DNA from: JAFDED01 sp964611635
GTDB taxonomy: Bacteria; Desulfobacterota; JAFDED01
Assembly: GCA_964611635.1 (NCBI GenBank)
Contig: CAZTAS010000147.1
Coordinates: 1 to 16,597, forward strand
Length of the DNA: 16,597 nt
Reading direction: 5' to 3'
Each line of letters begins with the position of its first letter. Position 1 is the stretch's first letter. Below the pieces are notes generated by a model. That model ran no database searches, had not been told where the DNA came from, and was given only the letters and a program-made list of their open reading frames with translations. The position numbers and the translations under genes are program-made. This document shows positions 1 through 5,850 of the stretch, piece after piece.

Positions 1-155
1 GAATTGGTGGATTTCCACTGGTCGTTCTGGTCGCGATATCTGCGCTCGATCTGAATGCTGAAGACCTCGAAGGACCTGTCGTCTTTGGTTATCTCATTCC
101 TCCACACACTGCACGAGATCCCCCCGGCTTTAAACTTTTTCACGGGTTTGGACAT
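1..155 (-). CDS. Small conserved protein, N-terminal 51 residues only (partial)
   Basis: The gene runs off the left edge, so only its first 51 codons are visible. The product begins MSKPVKKFKAGGISCSVWRN and continues with a segment rich in R, Y, D, Q and W (ERRYRDQNDQWKSTN). This pattern (basic start, a GGIS-x-S-VW motif, then RRYxDxxxxW) resembles a family of small uncharacterised proteins, usually around 70-90 aa, common in accessory regions and phages; I know of no assigned function. The ATG at 155 is preceded by a clear AGGAGGTGT ribosome binding site at 162-169. It is the last visible gene of the minus-strand series and lies 44 bp beyond the small membrane protein gene. The start is secure; the family call is from memory of the motif only. 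Confidence 0.7.
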   Translation of the reverse strand, partial: MSKPVKKFKAGGISCSVWRNEITKDDRSFEVFSIQIERRYRDQNDQWKSTN

Positions 156-199
156 TTTTCACACCTCCTGTTCCTTTTCGGACTTTTTCATGCCAGGAA

Positions 200-391
200 C
201 TATCCATTTTGAATGATTTCAAAACCGTGATCCAGTATGGCAATGAGCAGGATGATAGCCATCAAGAGCAGTAAAATCTTGGACTCCACGAGCACATATA
301 CAAAGCCAGCACAAAGAGCCATCAGCCCCCAAGCCCACCAGTATCCCTTCCACTCATCCCCATGCCTCAAGCGAATGACCCAGCGCTTCAT
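200..391 (-). CDS. Small membrane protein, two predicted helices, 63 aa
   Basis: From the ATG at 391 the product is 63 aa. Residues about 10-16 are charged (HGDEWKG) and are followed by an aromatic start of helix 1 (YWWAWGLMALCAGFVYVLV) and, after the short ESK break, helix 2 (ILLLLMAIILLIAIL), ending in a polar tail. A two-helix membrane hairpin is likely. I chose this start because GGAGGC lies 4-9 bases upstream (395-400). The frame stays open to an ATG at 514, giving 104 aa. That longer form would begin close to the expected transcript start for the TTTATAAA box at 543-550, so a leaderless version cannot be excluded. Function unknown; roles such as holin or element-encoded membrane accessory protein are only guesses. 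Confidence 0.6.
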   Translation of the reverse strand: MKRWVIRLRHGDEWKGYWWAWGLMALCAGFVYVLVESKILLLLMAIILLIAILDHGFEIIQNG

Positions 392-542
392 CGAGCCTCC
401 GGCTTTCCTTTTGCTTCTTTGCCATGCACGCGCGCGAAAACATGCACCGAGAGCATTTTCTATCTGATGGATTGAAATCCATGCCGAATATACACAATCG
501 TGGTTCTGATTCATTCATATATATAATAGGTAGGCCCCGGAG

Positions 543-550
543 TTTATAAA
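543..550 (-). promoter_or_regulatory. TATA-like box between HerA gene and small membrane gene
   Basis: TTTATAAA sits one base beyond the HerA stop codon. Read on the minus strand it would place a transcript start near 520, just ahead of the ATG at 514. A second AT-rich element (ATTATATATATG) lies at about 517-528. The box is palindromic, so direction rests on gene orientation. It fits an archaeal TATA box; I see no good bacterial -35/-10 pair here. Confidence 0.3.
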
Positions 551-551
551 C

Positions 552-2558
552 TTATTGGTTTTCCAGGACACGCTCTATATCCTTGATGAGGCAAAGTGTT
601 ACCCTGCGGTCAGCCAGAAGACCTGATTTTTGAAGGCCTTTTTCAATACTCAGTTTTACTGGCTCGCTCAGAGCAACGATAATAATCTTGGTGTAATCAC
701 CCATGATATCCCGGGAGAGATTTTTCACTGGGTCTGACTTACCGGTTTCAATCTCCAGGGCTATCTTTTCCTCCCCTTTGGCAGCCACCAGGTCCACAAA
801 GTCCTTTTCCTCTGAAACTTTAAATCCTTTCTTTTCCAGGACTGTTTTCACCTGATGCTTCCAGTACTCGTGTTCAAGGGATTCTTTTTTCCCTTTTTCC
901 AGCTTTACGCCCATTTGGCTCAAAATGCGTTCAGCCTTTTCTGTGGCCTCCATGAGCTTCACTACCCCTTTATCAGTATGAATTTCAACAATTCTGACAC
1001 ATCCCTTTTTCATAAGCTGGTTTTTACACACCGGGCCGGTATAATTGTTCAACCCAAGCCGTTTATACCGCTCGGAAATGCTGGAAAGGGGATGCTCGGC
1101 GATGTCCACCAGCATCAGACGCTCATGGGGGGAAAGAATATCACCCGACATTAAAGCCCTTGCAGGCTCTGATTGCTGCGATAAAGGGACATATTCCTTC
1201 CATTGCTCCTGAAAACCTCGCATGTGCTCTGAAACCGCCAAATCTGAAACAGAACCCTTTTGAATTTTAAAATGGGGAATTCTCACCCTTATCAGCTGAG
1301 AAAACCTCCCGGATTTGACGATGGCCTCTCCTACAGCCAGATTTCCCAGCCATGGCCGCTCTTTATACTCCATCTGCATGGCTTCGCCCATTTCCCGCAC
1401 ATCCAGGCCATGCTGGAGCTTGAAAGAGACTAAAGTAAAGGCATTTCCCAGCGCCGGAATGGAGACCTTTGATGGGTGCTGGTCAAGTATCCATATGCTC
1501 TCCCCCAGCTCCCTGATTTCTCGCATCAGGACATCAGGAATTTGCTCTTTCTTTTTAGGCTGGCGAAGCATCATGTGGTGGGCTTCCTCAATAATAATGG
1601 CGTGTTTGAATTCCTCTCTTTTTCCCTGGTTCATGCGAAAATGGTGAATCCATAAGAGCAGAGAGCCGATGATTAAGGTTTTGGCAGAGTCCGTGAGCGC
1701 CTCCAGCTCCAGGACAACCTTTTCGTTCAATAATCCCTCCAGCGGCGGCTGTCGTCTGACGTTGACCACATCACCCATGCCGGCGAAATTGATAGCTCCC
1801 AGAGTTCTTTTCACCGAGGCCTCCCAGAGCATCTCCCTTCCAGCACGGATCTTCTTTCTAAGCCATTCCTCAACTTCCTTCAGCGTGGGCCATTCATGGA
1901 CATCTTGCTTTTCCCATGCCTCGTAAATGCCGGTTGATTGATACACATGGTTGATCCCCTCTCTCAGCAGGTGCATGGCTCCCTCTCCCAGAAAAAACGC
2001 ATGGGCAATGATCTCGATGATTTTCTCCAGCCACATGGCAGGGTGGACCCCGGGAGGAGGAATGAGCGGATTGAATCGAAGCGGAGAAACGTTGGAGCCA
2101 ACGGTGAATACTTTTATATCTTTCAAAATTTCATTGGAAATCAGATCCCGGTAGTTCCTCTTCCAGTCAAAGACGAGAAAGGGCTTTTTGAAGGCTGAAA
2201 GCCATGCAAGAAGCTCAAAGGCCAGGTTTGTCTTTCCCGCGCCGGTGGAGCCGAAGACGCCGAGATGCGAGCACATCTCTTTTTCCCGTATACCGAAAAT
2301 CGCGTAGGGAAGGTCCGGATAGACCACCACCCCAAGGATATATGCGCCGAAGCACTCCCGGAAAGGAGGCGGCGGTAATCGTATGGGCTGCTGGTAATCA
2401 TCTTTAACTTTTGTATAGAGCATGATCTGCAGGAGCTCCTCGAACTGCCTTCTCTTTTCATGCTCTGAGGCCAGGTAGGCCTGCCAGAGCTGCTTGGCCT
2501 TGTCTCCCATTACCGGCTCCAGCTTCCTGAATCCTTTTTCAACTTCCTCAGGCCTCAT
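552..2558 (-). CDS. HerA/FtsK-type ATPase with C-terminal PD-(D/E)XK-like domain
   Basis: The 668-aa product has Walker A GSTGAGKT at residues 103-110 and Walker B IIIEEAHH at 321-328, then ILDQHPSKV at 357-365 where HerA/VirB4-like ATPases have their sensor segment. This is the DUF87-type pumping ATPase that forms hexamers and moves along or unwinds DNA. Residues about 475-545 look like a winged helix. The last ~110 residues carry E562-HEYW, D589 and E602-x-E604, in the order of a PD-(D/E)XK nuclease-like fold, though no lysine follows in the usual ExK position, so activity is uncertain. The ATG at 2558 is preferred because GGGAGGA (2564-2570) precedes it; an upstream alternative at 2603 would deepen the overlap. 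It overlaps the nuclease gene by 11 bp, implying co-translation. HerA works with NurA in archaea; here the partner would be the RecB-like nuclease. Confidence 0.85.
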   Translation of the reverse strand: MRPEEVEKGFRKLEPVMGDKAKQLWQAYLASEHEKRRQFEELLQIMLYTKVKDDYQQPIRLPPPPFRECFGAYILGVVVYPDLPYAIFGIREKEMCSHLGVFGSTGAGKTNLAFELLAWLSAFKKPFLVFDWKRNYRDLISNEILKDIKVFTVGSNVSPLRFNPLIPPPGVHPAMWLEKIIEIIAHAFFLGEGAMHLLREGINHVYQSTGIYEAWEKQDVHEWPTLKEVEEWLRKKIRAGREMLWEASVKRTLGAINFAGMGDVVNVRRQPPLEGLLNEKVVLELEALTDSAKTLIIGSLLLWIHHFRMNQGKREEFKHAIIIEEAHHMMLRQPKKKEQIPDVLMREIRELGESIWILDQHPSKVSIPALGNAFTLVSFKLQHGLDVREMGEAMQMEYKERPWLGNLAVGEAIVKSGRFSQLIRVRIPHFKIQKGSVSDLAVSEHMRGFQEQWKEYVPLSQQSEPARALMSGDILSPHERLMLVDIAEHPLSSISERYKRLGLNNYTGPVCKNQLMKKGCVRIVEIHTDKGVVKLMEATEKAERILSQMGVKLEKGKKESLEHEYWKHQVKTVLEKKGFKVSEEKDFVDLVAAKGEEKIALEIETGKSDPVKNLSRDIMGDYTKIIIVALSEPVKLSIEKGLQKSGLLADRRVTLCLIKDIERVLENQ

Positions 2559-3297
2559 AGAAATCCTCCCTGCACCGGCCGCCGCACAGACAGGGGTAAT
2601 CATCGATATTCTGGGACATGGTATTCAGGTGGATGAGCTTGCACTCGCGCCTGGCTATTGCAAGGAGCTTTTCATCCACAGGGAGCCAGAGGTTATTACC
2701 GTTTTGCAAGAACTGAAGTCCCACATAGTTTGGTTGTTTACCGTGGTTTTCTTCATATAAAAGGGCATAGATGGCCAGTTGCAGGCGGTATTCTTCAGAA
2801 ATATCACCGGGCTTTCCTGTTTTAAAATCAAGGATTTTAATTGCATCTCGGTCCTCAAAGACTGCATCCAGAAACCCCTGAACGCCATATTCCTCGGAGA
2901 TGAGTTGAAGCTCTGTCGCTGGAATAATCATCTTCGTGCCACCTTCACCGCTTTTGGCAAAATTCCTGGCCCAGTTGACGAGCATTGATTCGGTTTCTTT
3001 TTTCGCAAGGTCGAGCTGGAGCCTGGTTTTGCCCGCTGTGCGCAGCTCAGGCCGCGCTTTTCGCCACTCATCTAAAAAGACTGCTTTCACTCTCAGAATC
3101 AGTTGACCCTCGTCAAGCGCGCTTTGATTTGTTTTCGCGCTCTCGAATATTCTCTTTATGACCTCGTGGGCGACTCTTCCCCGGATGAGATAGATGCTGG
3201 GCCTTTGCTTCAAGCCGAGTATGTAGCGGTAGTAATACTTTCGCGCACATTCTTTATACGTCAGGATAGAGGTGGGAGACTGAATCCTTGACCTCAT
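2548..3297 (-). CDS. RecB/Cas4-like PD-(D/E)XK nuclease with probable Fe-S cluster
   Basis: The 249-aa product has the full motif order of RecB-family nucleases: H44 in GRVAHEVIK, E129 in ATELQL, D144 in GFLDAV, D157-F-K159 in LDFKTG, and Q173-x3-Y177 in RLQLAIYAL. One cysteine near the N terminus (C17 in YKECARKYYYRY) and three at the C terminus (C236-x-C238-x3-C242) match the one-plus-three arrangement that binds a 4Fe-4S cluster in Cas4 and AddB, with an unusual spacing. It is expected to cut or resect DNA ends. The start at 3297 forms an ATGA overlap with the preceding stop; the frame is open to 3396 but that extension has no family similarity and overlaps the upstream gene deeply. No CRISPR array or other cas gene is visible, so this is a Cas4-like nuclease, not evidence of CRISPR. 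Confidence 0.85.
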   Translation of the reverse strand: MRSRIQSPTSILTYKECARKYYYRYILGLKQRPSIYLIRGRVAHEVIKRIFESAKTNQSALDEGQLILRVKAVFLDEWRKARPELRTAGKTRLQLDLAKKETESMLVNWARNFAKSGEGGTKMIIPATELQLISEEYGVQGFLDAVFEDRDAIKILDFKTGKPGDISEEYRLQLAIYALLYEENHGKQPNYVGLQFLQNGNNLWLPVDEKLLAIARRECKLIHLNTMSQNIDDYPCLCGGRCREDFYEA

Positions 3298-3746
3298 TGT
3301 TTGTCTTCCCGCAATGCCTTCAATTTTCCCTTCTCCCTGGCATACTCCTCTCTGGCATGATTCAGCTCCTTTTCCAGAAATGTAATATCCTTCCAATGTT
3401 GGACTTCCTCCCTGATTTTTTCTCGCTCTATATCAGCAACAAGCTTTCTCAGGCTGCCTATCTTTGGATCAGGAGTATGGTTATAAGGCACGCTTCCCTC
3501 GCATCTTGATATCAAGTCCTGGGCCCTGCCCCACTCATGGTCTAAATCAGAGATGATTCTGTATTTAAGCTTTTGCCTCTCACAGATTTTTTCCTCAAGA
3601 AACTGTATCTTTTCCCGAGCATTGACAAAGCCTTGATACAAGATTTCCTCCAGGAGATTGCCGTTTATGGCCGGGACATCATATCTATTCTCTCTCGGAA
3701 TGCTCTCATAATTTTTGCCATGGCCCTGTTCATGATTTTCACTCAT
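3294..3746 (-). CDS. Coiled-coil protein of unknown function, 150 aa
   Basis: The 150-aa product is polar and highly charged. Residues about 36-72 and 100-147 are rich in E, K, R and Q with heptad-like spacing (for example EKIQFLEEKICERQK and EKELNHAREEYAREKGKLKA), so two coiled-coil helices are likely, separated by a proline-containing loop (HTPDPKIG). I recognise no family. The ATG at 3746 follows GGGGAGGT by seven bases, an excellent ribosome binding site. It is the first gene of the operon that continues, by a 4-bp overlap, into the RecB-like nuclease and then the HerA ATPase. A structural or adaptor role for those two enzymes is the obvious guess, without direct evidence. Confidence 0.75.
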   Translation of the reverse strand: MSENHEQGHGKNYESIPRENRYDVPAINGNLLEEILYQGFVNAREKIQFLEEKICERQKLKYRIISDLDHEWGRAQDLISRCEGSVPYNHTPDPKIGSLRKLVADIEREKIREEVQHWKDITFLEKELNHAREEYAREKGKLKALREDKQ

Positions 3747-3790
3747 TTTTTTACCTCCCCGCAGTGGTTAGCATGTGGAAGGTGTCACCA

Positions 3791-3800
3791 CTATTTAAAG
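3791..3800 (-). promoter_or_regulatory. TATA-like promoter for the minus-strand nuclease/HerA operon
   Basis: On the minus strand the box reads CTTTAAATAG, preceded by CCGATAC, a possible BRE. A start of transcription about 25 bases downstream (near 3768) would give a leader of roughly 20 bases carrying the GGGGAGGT site. It is back to back with the plus-strand box at 3845. No convincing bacterial -35/-10 pair was seen. Confidence 0.4.
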
Positions 3801-3836
3801 GTATCGGTTTGTGCCACTTGTGGATAAGAACCAGAA

Positions 3837-3854
3837 CCGAAAGGTATTTAAAGG
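3837..3854 (+). promoter_or_regulatory. BRE plus TATA-like promoter directed rightward
   Basis: CCGAAAGG (3837-3844) followed by TATTTAAAGG (3845-3854) is the best match in the window to an archaeal BRE-TATA pair. It would start transcription near 3873-3878, ahead of the structured region 3880-4108 and the plus-strand genes. If the host is bacterial this match is fortuitous. Confidence 0.4.
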
Positions 3855-3872
3855 GGTATTATGTTGAAAACA

Positions 3873-4108
3873 GGGAGAAAGACTCATTGAGTTCAGCACA
3901 TGGGTCTATGGCCCGCTGACCAATGAATAACCCTGGGAAGGAGGTGATCGACGGCAAAGGATGACGTGCCACTCTTTTGGCCAGGAGAGTCCCCAACGGG
4001 ACACGAAGTGAGTTTCCAACGGTAAATCCTGAATAGGGTTTGAAATAGTCGGAAGACTCCTGGTGCTCAATTCTTACCTTCACGTCGGCATGGCCCGGCG
4101 TTTTTTTT
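3873..4108 (+). ncRNA. Candidate structured RNA or long structured leader
   Basis: This 240-base stretch has no supportable gene on the plus strand but many short inverted repeats: ACTCT 3971-3975 with AGAGT 3986-3990; GTCCC 3989-3993 with GGGAC 3998-4002 around a CAAC loop, which competes with the former; AATCC 4025-4029 with GGGTT 4036-4040; and AGTC/GACT 4047-4058 around a GGAA loop. It ends in a hairpin (4083-4088 with 4095-4100) followed by eight Ts (4101-4108), a terminator. A promoter-like box precedes it at 3837-3854. It could be an independent small RNA or a regulatory leader of the 4130 gene. It matches no RNA family I can name. An open minus-strand frame crosses it but has no start or ribosome binding site. 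Confidence 0.35.
4083..4108 (+). terminator. Hairpin plus eight Ts
   Basis: CGTCGG at 4083-4088 pairs with CCGGCG at 4095-4100 (one G-T pair) and is followed directly by eight Ts. It ends the structured region and stands 22 bases before the ATG of the next gene. Confidence 0.6.
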
Positions 4109-4129
4109 GGCTGAAGAAAGGAGGCATTG

Positions 4130-4345
4130 ATGGAGAAAAAAGAATTATTGAAGCGTATAGAAAAAACTCTGGTGGAGACCCTTGATGAGTATGGCCTGTT
4201 CTGGATTTTGTGCCAGTGGGAAGGAGATTTCATGGTGCACGTGGACATCCTCTTCGAGGAGTCGAAAATGCTGAGCGAAATTGATGACCTTAACAGGAAT
4301 CCAATTATGTCCCGGGACGCATGTCTCAGAAGCGGGCATGGGTGA
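4130..4345 (+). CDS. Small acidic protein of unknown function, 71 aa
   Basis: The ATG at 4130 follows AAAGGAGG (4117-4124) at ideal spacing. The product starts with a charged helix (MEKKELLKRIEKTLVETL), then an aromatic/hydrophobic segment (YGLFWILCQWEGDFMVHVDI), then an acidic second half. The alternation looks like a small alpha/beta domain; no membrane segment or known motif is evident. I do not recognise the family. It lies between a terminator-like hairpin (4083-4108) and two further hairpins after its stop (AACTCC/GGAGTT near 4352-4366 and the terminator at 4381), so it may be transcribed partly on its own. A short regulator or anti-defence protein is possible but unsupported. Confidence 0.65.
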   Translation: MEKKELLKRIEKTLVETLDEYGLFWILCQWEGDFMVHVDILFEESKMLSEIDDLNRNPIMSRDACLRSGHG

Positions 4346-4380
4346 GTGGAATAGCAAACTCCGTGGGAGTTATTCTTCGG

Positions 4381-4415
4381 AAGCTCCGATGTCATCACCG
4401 GAGCTTTTTTCTTTT
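4381..4415 (+). terminator. Intrinsic terminator, 8-bp perfect stem and T-run
   Basis: AAGCTCCG (4381-4388) pairs perfectly with CGGAGCTT (4399-4406) across a 10-base loop and is followed by TTTTCTTTTT. The T-run abuts the AGGAGG (4418-4423) of the next gene, so the terminator sits in the leader of that gene. Confidence 0.75.
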
Positions 4416-4428
4416 TCAGGAGGCGTGC

Positions 4429-4740
4429 ATGAGTACCCAGTCATGTGAAGGGATGAGGCAAAGCGTGTATCAGCTCTACAAAAAGGCTTTTCCTGCACTC
4501 AACGAGGCTCTGGTTCAACCCAGGATTCAGTCGGCGTTTTTCCTGGCCCTGATTGAGCTTCATATGCTGGCCGATGAGGCCGAAAAAGAGACAAACACGT
4601 TTCGGAGAAGGCGGCTGGTCAAGAAATTTTTGCACAAAAAGACGACGCTGGAGGGCTTTCTTTGCAGAGCCAGAAGTGAATCTCTATGCCGGGTTGAGAG
4701 ACCGGTGACAATGCATCAAGGCGTCACCCCACAGAGATGA
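4429..4740 (+). CDS. Helical basic protein of unknown function, 103 aa
   Basis: The ATG at 4429 follows AGGAGG at 4418-4423. The frame is open further upstream (to 4321) but that extension overlaps the previous gene and the terminator hairpin, so it is rejected. The product is predicted mostly helical, with a leucine-rich middle (FFLALIELHMLADEAEK), then a strongly basic stretch (FRRRRLVKKFLHKK) that could contact nucleic acid, and a C-terminal tail rich in R and S. No family recognised. Its 3' end overlaps an imperfect hairpin (4717-4750, GGCGTCACCCC with GGGGCGTCGCC) that continues into the gap before the SprT-like gene. Confidence 0.6.
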   Translation: MSTQSCEGMRQSVYQLYKKAFPALNEALVQPRIQSAFFLALIELHMLADEAEKETNTFRRRRLVKKFLHKKTTLEGFLCRARSESLCRVERPVTMHQGVTPQR

Positions 4741-4770
4741 GGGGCGTCGCCCAAAAAAGGAGGTGTCAAA

Positions 4771-5397
4771 ATGATTGAGGAAAAAGATTTATCCATAAAT
4801 GAGATGATAAAGGCGCACGGAACAGCAGTGGAGGACTGGCCGCTGCAGAAGCTATCAGCTTTTCTGTATCTGTGGGCAGATGTTTTTAACCGCATATTCT
4901 TTGAGGGAAAGCTGGCTACGCCGGTCATCTCGTTCCAGAAGACAAACCACAAGATGCTGGGCCACTTCGTGCCCGGCAGGAACCACCTGGGTCTGATGTG
5001 GAACATTAACATCAACACAGTTCATTTGAAAAGGCCCATCTGCTGGGTTCTCTGCACCCTTCTTCACGAGCAGATACATGAGTGGCAGCAGGAATTCGGA
5101 AAACCCTCGGGCAGCAACTATCACAACAAAGAGTTCAGGGAAAAATCAAAGGCCCTGGGCGTTCCATCCAATGACCGGGGCATGACGCTGGAGCTTGCCG
5201 AGCCTTTTACAACCCTCCTGCACGACAGCGGAATTACCATTGAACCGGAGACCGCAAAGGAACCGCCTAAAACCGGGCCTGGCAAGGGAAAGAGCACCCT
5301 GCAGAAGTGGAGCTGCGGCTGCACTAACATAAGGGTTGGGAAAAGAGATTTCAGCGCGACGTGCAACCGGTGCGGAAACCTTTTCGAGCCGGTTTGA
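4771..5397 (+). CDS. SprT-like zinc metalloprotease with C-terminal zinc ribbon
   Basis: The 208-aa product has HEQIH at residues 99-103 in a hydrophobic helix (CWVLCTLLHEQIHEWQ) and a likely third ligand H118 in NYHNKEFREKSKALG, the exact layout of the SprT-like (SPRTN-related) domain. A proline/glycine linker (about 160-176) leads to a zinc ribbon with C182-x-C184 and C198-x2-C201. In known SprT/SPRTN proteins this fold cuts proteins, including those crosslinked to DNA, and zinc ribbons bind DNA. In an element carrying a helicase and nucleases, removal of DNA-bound proteins is a reasonable role, but this is inference. The ATG at 4771 follows AAAAAAGGAGGTG at good spacing. The next feature downstream is a terminator hairpin at 5426, so this gene may end its transcript. 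Confidence 0.85.
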   Translation: MIEEKDLSINEMIKAHGTAVEDWPLQKLSAFLYLWADVFNRIFFEGKLATPVISFQKTNHKMLGHFVPGRNHLGLMWNININTVHLKRPICWVLCTLLHEQIHEWQQEFGKPSGSNYHNKEFREKSKALGVPSNDRGMTLELAEPFTTLLHDSGITIEPETAKEPPKTGPGKGKSTLQKWSCGCTNIRVGKRDFSATCNRCGNLFEPV

Positions 5398-5425
5398 ATT
5401 TCATTTTAAAACTGAAATTACACCT

Positions 5426-5460
5426 AAAGGCCTCTCGGCAATAGCCAGGGGGCTTTTCTA
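5426..5460 (+). terminator. Terminator hairpin, 14-position stem with one mismatch
   Basis: AAAGGCCTCTCGGC (5426-5439) pairs with GCCAGGGGGCTTTT (5444-5457) around an AATA loop, with one C-A mismatch and three wobble pairs, and ends in TTTTCTATT. The GGAGGTG of the next small gene starts right after it, repeating the terminator-then-ribosome-site layout. Confidence 0.7.
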
Positions 5461-5473
5461 TTGGAGGTGGACC

Positions 5474-5620
5474 ATGAAGATCATCCGAAAGGTCGTGTGG
5501 TGGACGGTGATGACAGCCTTTACTATAGACCGCTGGCGAGCTGTCAAGGATTTTCTGGTCATATTCCTGGAGTGGATACGAGACCGGACAGACTGGTTGA
5601 TTCAGCTTTTGCAGGGATAG
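5474..5620 (+). CDS. Small amphipathic/membrane peptide, 48 aa
   Basis: The ATG at 5474 is preceded by GGAGGTG at 5463-5469. The 48-aa product starts with a basic segment and a tryptophan pair (MKIIRKVVWWTVMTAF), then alternates hydrophobic helices with charged residues (DRWRAVKDFLVIFLEWIRDRTDWLIQLL) and ends in QG. It has five tryptophans. A helical peptide lying on or in the membrane is likely. The stop is followed after 19 bases by a second small gene whose product also ends in QG. Candidates are a holin-like, toxin or membrane-anchoring peptide; the sequence cannot decide. Confidence 0.55.
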   Translation: MKIIRKVVWWTVMTAFTIDRWRAVKDFLVIFLEWIRDRTDWLIQLLQG

Positions 5621-5639
5621 CAATCAAAAGGAGGATGTC

Positions 5640-5777
5640 ATGATGATGTTAATTCAAACATCGATGTCGAAAATAATCTTTTACAGGATGCAGGATTTTA
5701 TCGGCTATATCCTGCTCTGGATTTTGGTGAATGGGCCAGAATTTATGAGCTTCATGGCTCAAGCATTCCAGGGATAA
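5640..5777 (+). CDS. Small hydrophobic peptide, 45 aa
   Basis: AAAGGAGG (5627-5634) precedes a run of three in-frame ATG codons at 5640, 5643 and 5646, so the exact start is open. The product has a likely single membrane helix (FIGYILLWILV) flanked by methionine-rich segments and ends AFQG. It is too short for most gene finders, but the ribosome site is near perfect and it follows the 48-aa peptide gene by 19 bases. Similar size, hydrophobicity and QG ending suggest the two act as a pair. No family recognised. Confidence 0.55.
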   Translation: MMMLIQTSMSKIIFYRMQDFIGYILLWILVNGPEFMSFMAQAFQG

Positions 5778-5801
5778 ACGTTTAAACCAGCAGGCTGAAG
5801 G

Positions 5802-5839
5802 GGCTCTCTTCTTTTACGGGAGGGAGCCTTTTTCTTTTT
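5802..5839 (+). terminator. Intrinsic terminator ahead of the methyltransferase operon
   Basis: GGCTCTCTTC (5802-5811) pairs with GGAGGGAGCC (5819-5828), a 10-bp stem with two wobble pairs, followed by TTTTTCTTTTT up to 5839. The GGAGG of the methyltransferase gene begins at 5841, so read-through or a promoter within this area must feed the next operon. Confidence 0.75.
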
Positions 5840-5850
5840 AGGAGGTCACA

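Noticed and set aside
2548..3297. Cas4 of a CRISPR system
   Set aside because: Motifs fit the Cas4/RecB superfamily, but there is no repeat array and no cas1 or cas2 in the window.
3859..4398. Minus-strand open frame of 179 codons across the intergenic region and the 71-aa gene
   Set aside because: No plausible start or ribosome site, it runs antisense to a gene with a near-perfect site, and it covers the hairpin-rich region.
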